Of a stretch of DNA of 50,852 bases, positions 48,073 through 50,852 are shown one piece after another. The notes below the pieces were generated by a model. That model worked only from the letters and a program-made list of their open reading frames with translations. It did no database searches and was not told the DNA's origin. The position numbers and the translations under genes are program-made. This DNA comes from Neisseriales bacterium (lineage in GTDB: Bacteria > Pseudomonadota > Gammaproteobacteria > Burkholderiales > UBA11063): assembly GCA_008017155.1 (NCBI GenBank), contig SSGX01000046.1, positions 1 through 50,852 of the forward strand. Reading direction: 5' to 3'. Numbering within the stretch: position 1 is the first letter of the stretch; each line of letters starts with the position of its first letter.

Positions 48073-50145
48073 TTATACTAAGTGCATCATTTGTAAGATG
48101 ATATCAATAATCTTGATTCCAATAAAAGGAACTATCACACCACCAACGCCATAAATAAGGAAGTTTCGGCGTAATAATTGACTAGCAGACATTGGTGTAA
48201 ACTTTACTCCTTTTAATGCCAACGGAATTAATGCAATGATTATCAGTGCATTAAAAATTACTGCTGACATAATTGCCGAAGCTGGTGTAGCCAGATGCAT
48301 TACATTTAGTTTATTTAATACTGGATAAGTGCCCGCAAACGTTGCCGGGATAATTGCAAAATATTTGGCAATATCATTGGCAATACTAAATGTAGTTAGA
48401 GAGCCGCGAGTCATCAACATCTGTTTACCAATTTCAACAATCTGAATTAATTTAGTTGGTGATGAATCAAGATCCACCATATTGGCAGCCTCTTTAGCTG
48501 CTTGTGTCCCACTATTCATGGCAACAGCCACATCTGCTTGTGCCAGTGCGGGTGCATCGTTAGTTCCATCGCCAGTCATGGCAACTAGATGTCCTTTTTG
48601 CTGGTATTCTCTGATTTTTGCCAGTTTATTTTCAGGAGTTGCTTCAGCTAGGAAGTCATCAACCCCAGCTTCAGCGGCGATTGATGCTGCGGTTAGCCGA
48701 TTATCACCCGTGATCATCACTGTTTTTATTCCCATCTGACGTAATTCAGAAAATTTTTCTTTGATTCCTTCTTTGACAATATCTTTTAATTCAATTATTC
48801 CTAGTACTCGATTATTATTTGCTACCACCAATGGTGTTGAACCACGTGAAGCTACCATATCAACAATTTGCTGGGTATCTTTAGGATAGCTGCCACCTTC
48901 AATACTTTCCATTAGTTTTTTTATTGCATCAGCCGCACCTTTACGGATTTGGTTATCAGTAAAGTTTACGCCTGACATTCTAGTTTGTGCGGTGAAGGGA
49001 ATAAATTCAATATTTGCAGAGTCAACTTCACTTTCTTTAAAGCCATATTTCTGTTTGGCAAGTAAAATAATACTTTTACCTTCAGGTGTTTCATCCGCTA
49101 ATGAAGATAAGAATGCAGCCTTAGCTAATTCTTCTTCATTTGCTCCACTTACCGGATAAAAGTTATTTGCTTGGCGATTACCGTAGGTAATGGTACCAGT
49201 TTTATCGAGAAGTAATACGTCAACATCACCTGATGCTTCTATTGCACGTCCAGAGGTGGCAATTACATTGGCTGACATCATTCGCCCCATACCTGCAACG
49301 CCAATTGCAGATAAGAGTCCACCAATTGTAGTTGGGATTAGACAAACCAATAATGCAACAAGAACGGTAATACTAATTGGGCTACCAGAATGATTTGCAT
49401 TGACGCTATAAATCGACATCGGAAGTAAAGTTACTGTTACCAGTAGAAATATTATAGTCAGCGCAGTTAATAGGATGGATAGGGCAATCTCATTTGGAGT
49501 TTTTTGGCGCTTAGCACCTTCAACCATGCCTATCATTCGATCAAGGAAGGATTCCCCAGGGTTTACACTAATCGCAACAACAATCCAATCGGATAGTACT
49601 TTGGTACCACCAGTAACTGAACAAAAATCACCGCCAGATTCGCGAATTACTGGTGCTGACTCTCCCGTAATGGCACTTTCATCAACTGAAGCGCACCCTT
49701 CTAGTACTTCACCATCACCGGGAATAATATCACCAGCTTCAATGAGTACAATATCACCTTTTCTAAGGCTGCTACTTGAAACTAGAGTAAAATTTTCTCT
49801 ATCTTTTGGGTTTGCTAGTTTTCTCGTTTGGACATCTTTCTTCGCACTTTTAAGGCTGTCTGCCTGAGCTTTTGAACGTCCTTCAGCGAGTCCTTCGGCA
49901 AAATTAGCAAATAATAGAGTAAACCATAACCAGATAGTTATACTTAGAATAAATCCAGTTGAGCCACCCGCATCATGTCCTGTAGCTGAGTAAACTGCCA
50001 GAAGTGTTGTCAAAATACTACCAATATAGACAACAAACATTACCGGGTTTTTAGCCTGTGCAACAGGGTTTAGTTTTTTTACGCTTTCAATTAATGCAGG
50101 AAACAGTAGCTGTTTATCAAGCATACTAAGATTTTGTTTTTTCAT
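48073..50145 (-). CDS. kdpB: KdpB, P-type ATPase of the K+ pump
   Basis: This catalytic subunit has 690 residues (E. coli 682). The phosphorylation motif D314-K-T-G-T is in the P-domain, the actuator loop TGES lies at 160-163 (its Ser is the inhibitory phosphorylation site known in E. coli), and the hinge [20 protein letters not shown] is complete. The membrane part has the KdpB-type [17 protein letters not shown]. It is the first gene of the operon and should contain the promoter upstream. No kdpD/kdpE two-component genes are in the window, so control is unknown. Confidence 0.99.
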   Translation of the reverse strand: MKKQNLSMLDKQLLFPALIESVKKLNPVAQAKNPVMFVVYIGSILTTLLAVYSATGHDAGGSTGFILSITIWLWFTLLFANFAEGLAEGRSKAQADSLKSAKKDVQTRKLANPKDRENFTLVSSSSLRKGDIVLIEAGDIIPGDGEVLEGCASVDESAITGESAPVIRESGGDFCSVTGGTKVLSDWIVVAISVNPGESFLDRMIGMVEGAKRQKTPNEIALSILLTALTIIFLLVTVTLLPMSIYSVNANHSGSPISITVLVALLVCLIPTTIGGLLSAIGVAGMGRMMSANVIATSGRAIEASGDVDVLLLDKTGTITYGNRQANNFYPVSGANEEELAKAAFLSSLADETPEGKSIILLAKQKYGFKESEVDSANIEFIPFTAQTRMSGVNFTDNQIRKGAADAIKKLMESIEGGSYPKDTQQIVDMVASRGSTPLVVANNNRVLGIIELKDIVKEGIKEKFSELRQMGIKTVMITGDNRLTAASIAAEAGVDDFLAEATPENKLAKIREYQQKGHLVAMTGDGTNDAPALAQADVAVAMNSGTQAAKEAANMVDLDSSPTKLIQIVEIGKQMLMTRGSLTTFSIANDIAKYFAIIPATFAGTYPVLNKLNVMHLATPASAIMSAVIFNALIIIALIPLALKGVKFTPMSASQLLRRNFLIYGVGGVIVPFIGIKIIDIILQMMHLV

Positions 50146-50658
50146 ATTGCGAAATCTATAAAAATTTTGATTTTAAATTTTATTTATTTTAAAATAACAA
50201 TGATAAATAACATAGCATAAAAATAGCAGAGATTTATAATATATGCAAATTTTTTTGAATTCTTTGGTCGTTGCTATTTATTAAATATTTTCAGTCTATT
50301 TCGATTGTGGACAAAAACTAAATATCACATTTTAAATGTACAAAAATGTAACGAATGATTTTAAAGTAGAGTAAAGTCCAAACTAGAAAGACTAATAGAG
50401 ATTAAGATATATCAGGTTAGAGGTAGATGAGAAGAAGAGGTTATTTGTAAGTTGTATAAAAAAGTGATGTTTTTGTTAAAATTCATTTTATTAAAATATC
50501 GGTAAAGATATTCCTCGTATTAAGAAAGTAATCATTCTATCACCGTTAGGGTTGCTTGTCAAAAAATATTCCGTATTTTTAGAATTAGCCTAAAGTGGTA
50601 GTAGTTATTAGTAGAGTATTTAGGCTTAATTACTAATATAACCCGAGTCCTCACTTTT
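50146..50658. promoter_or_regulatory. long AT-rich gap: presumed kdp promoter side and IS boundary
   Basis: No protein-coding gene was found here on either strand. The left end should hold the kdpB promoter; on the minus strand TTGCAT then 17 bases and TATTTT (near 50190-50230) is one weak candidate. An inverted repeat ATTAGCCTAAA (50584-50594) / TTTAGGCTTAAT (50619-50630) lies near the right side. The boundary of the insertion element is expected close to 50641, where ACCCGAGTCC begins. Confidence 0.45.
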
Positions 50659-50852
50659 TTATGCTTGAATAAGTGACTTAAGCTGAGTAAACTGATCTTT
50701 AACAAGTTGGTAATTAAAAAATAACGCAGTCGTATAGGATAATATCTTACGATTAATCCTGCCCAATAAGCCATGAAAGCTCCTAGCTTTAGTGGCATTA
50801 ATGCTAAATGATTCGGTTAATTGACTGATACTTGTCTCAATCCTCTTACGAA
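50659..50852 (-). mobile_element. IS982-like transposase, C-terminal part cut by the window edge
   Basis: Sixty-three in-frame codons run from the window edge to a TAA at 50659-50661. The peptide contains KRIETSISQLTESF, then NATKARSFHGLLGRIN and RKILSYTTALF, matching the C-terminus of IS982-type DDE transposases (R-x-x-I-E-T...Q-L...K-A-R-S...G-L...R-I-N-x-K-x-L-x-Y). The conserved E of the DDE triad would be in RIET. The 5' part lies outside the window, so whether the element is intact cannot be told. IS5-type is the alternative family. Confidence 0.7.

Noticed and set aside
49475-49867. 130-codon plus-strand ORF antisense to kdpB
   Set aside because: It is rich in Ser/Pro as expected for the antisense of a conserved ATPase gene; kdpB is complete across it.
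50559-50798. 79-codon minus-strand ORF near the right edge
   Set aside because: It is a different frame of the same strand as the transposase C-terminus. The transposase frame carries recognisable family motifs; this one does not.

Overview
This window is chromosomal DNA from an AT-rich proteobacterium, most likely a betaproteobacterium and possibly Neisseriales-like. That placement is inference. It rests on the DUF3579 - aroQ - accB - accC - prmA run, a Tim44-like membrane protein with a Gly-rich linker, and otherwise ordinary proteobacterial housekeeping genes with strong AT bias. No rRNA, tRNA, CRISPR array or prophage was seen. The right edge cuts into an insertion sequence of IS982 type.

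Layout. 1-360 is non-coding with strong hairpins. 361-2685 holds a YihY/BrkB membrane protein facing a POT peptide:proton symporter. 2839-6872 (minus) is a fatty-acid and aromatic biosynthesis run in the order DUF3579, aroQ, accB, accC, prmA and a DciA-like protein. acpP, ruvB and a Tim44-like protein follow on the plus strand (7144-9561). 9590-20741 is a complete glycogen-building locus in two divergent arms. The minus arm is pgm, glgC, glgA (glucose-6-P to glucose-1-P to ADP-glucose to glucan). The plus arm is glgB, a very large signal-less type I pullulanase, and a lipoprotein with an aspartic-protease-like fold. 21167-23034 is a PPi-type phosphofructokinase coupled to ubiX. 23100-29150 is an accessory-looking stretch: class A beta-lactamase, Bcr/CflA efflux pump, FAH-family hydrolase, LhgO-type oxidase, LysO-type exporter and EamA transporter. 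29221-37353 is mixed housekeeping (DUF2062, DinG-type helicase, rsmD, ferredoxin, secreted alpha/beta hydrolase, NUDIX, thyA, folA, EamA). A small lipoprotein gene lies before metK, which is preceded by what I read as a SAM-II riboswitch. 38942-45019 (minus) runs yhdP, ygfZ, upp, tdk. A Cys-rich lipoprotein is followed by a potassium-transport operon ordered kdpB-kdpC-kdpF-kdpA (45595-50145, minus). The end of the window is non-coding DNA and the transposase C-terminus.

Most notable points: (1) kdpA is split into two ORFs at a run of seven A residues that forms a perfect A-AAA-AAA slippery heptamer followed directly by UAG; a -1 shift restores a full-length KdpA, and the fourth pore repeat lies only in the second ORF. 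(2) A SAM-II-like pseudoknot precedes metK. (3) A lipoprotein with two D-[TS]-G motifs and a pepsin-like flap motif sits at the end of the glycogen locus. (4) The kdp gene order is permuted and kdpF is too short for routine gene calling. (5) The transposase fragment at the edge has no start codon in the window. Everything here comes from reading sequence and recalled family motifs; no search or folding program was run.
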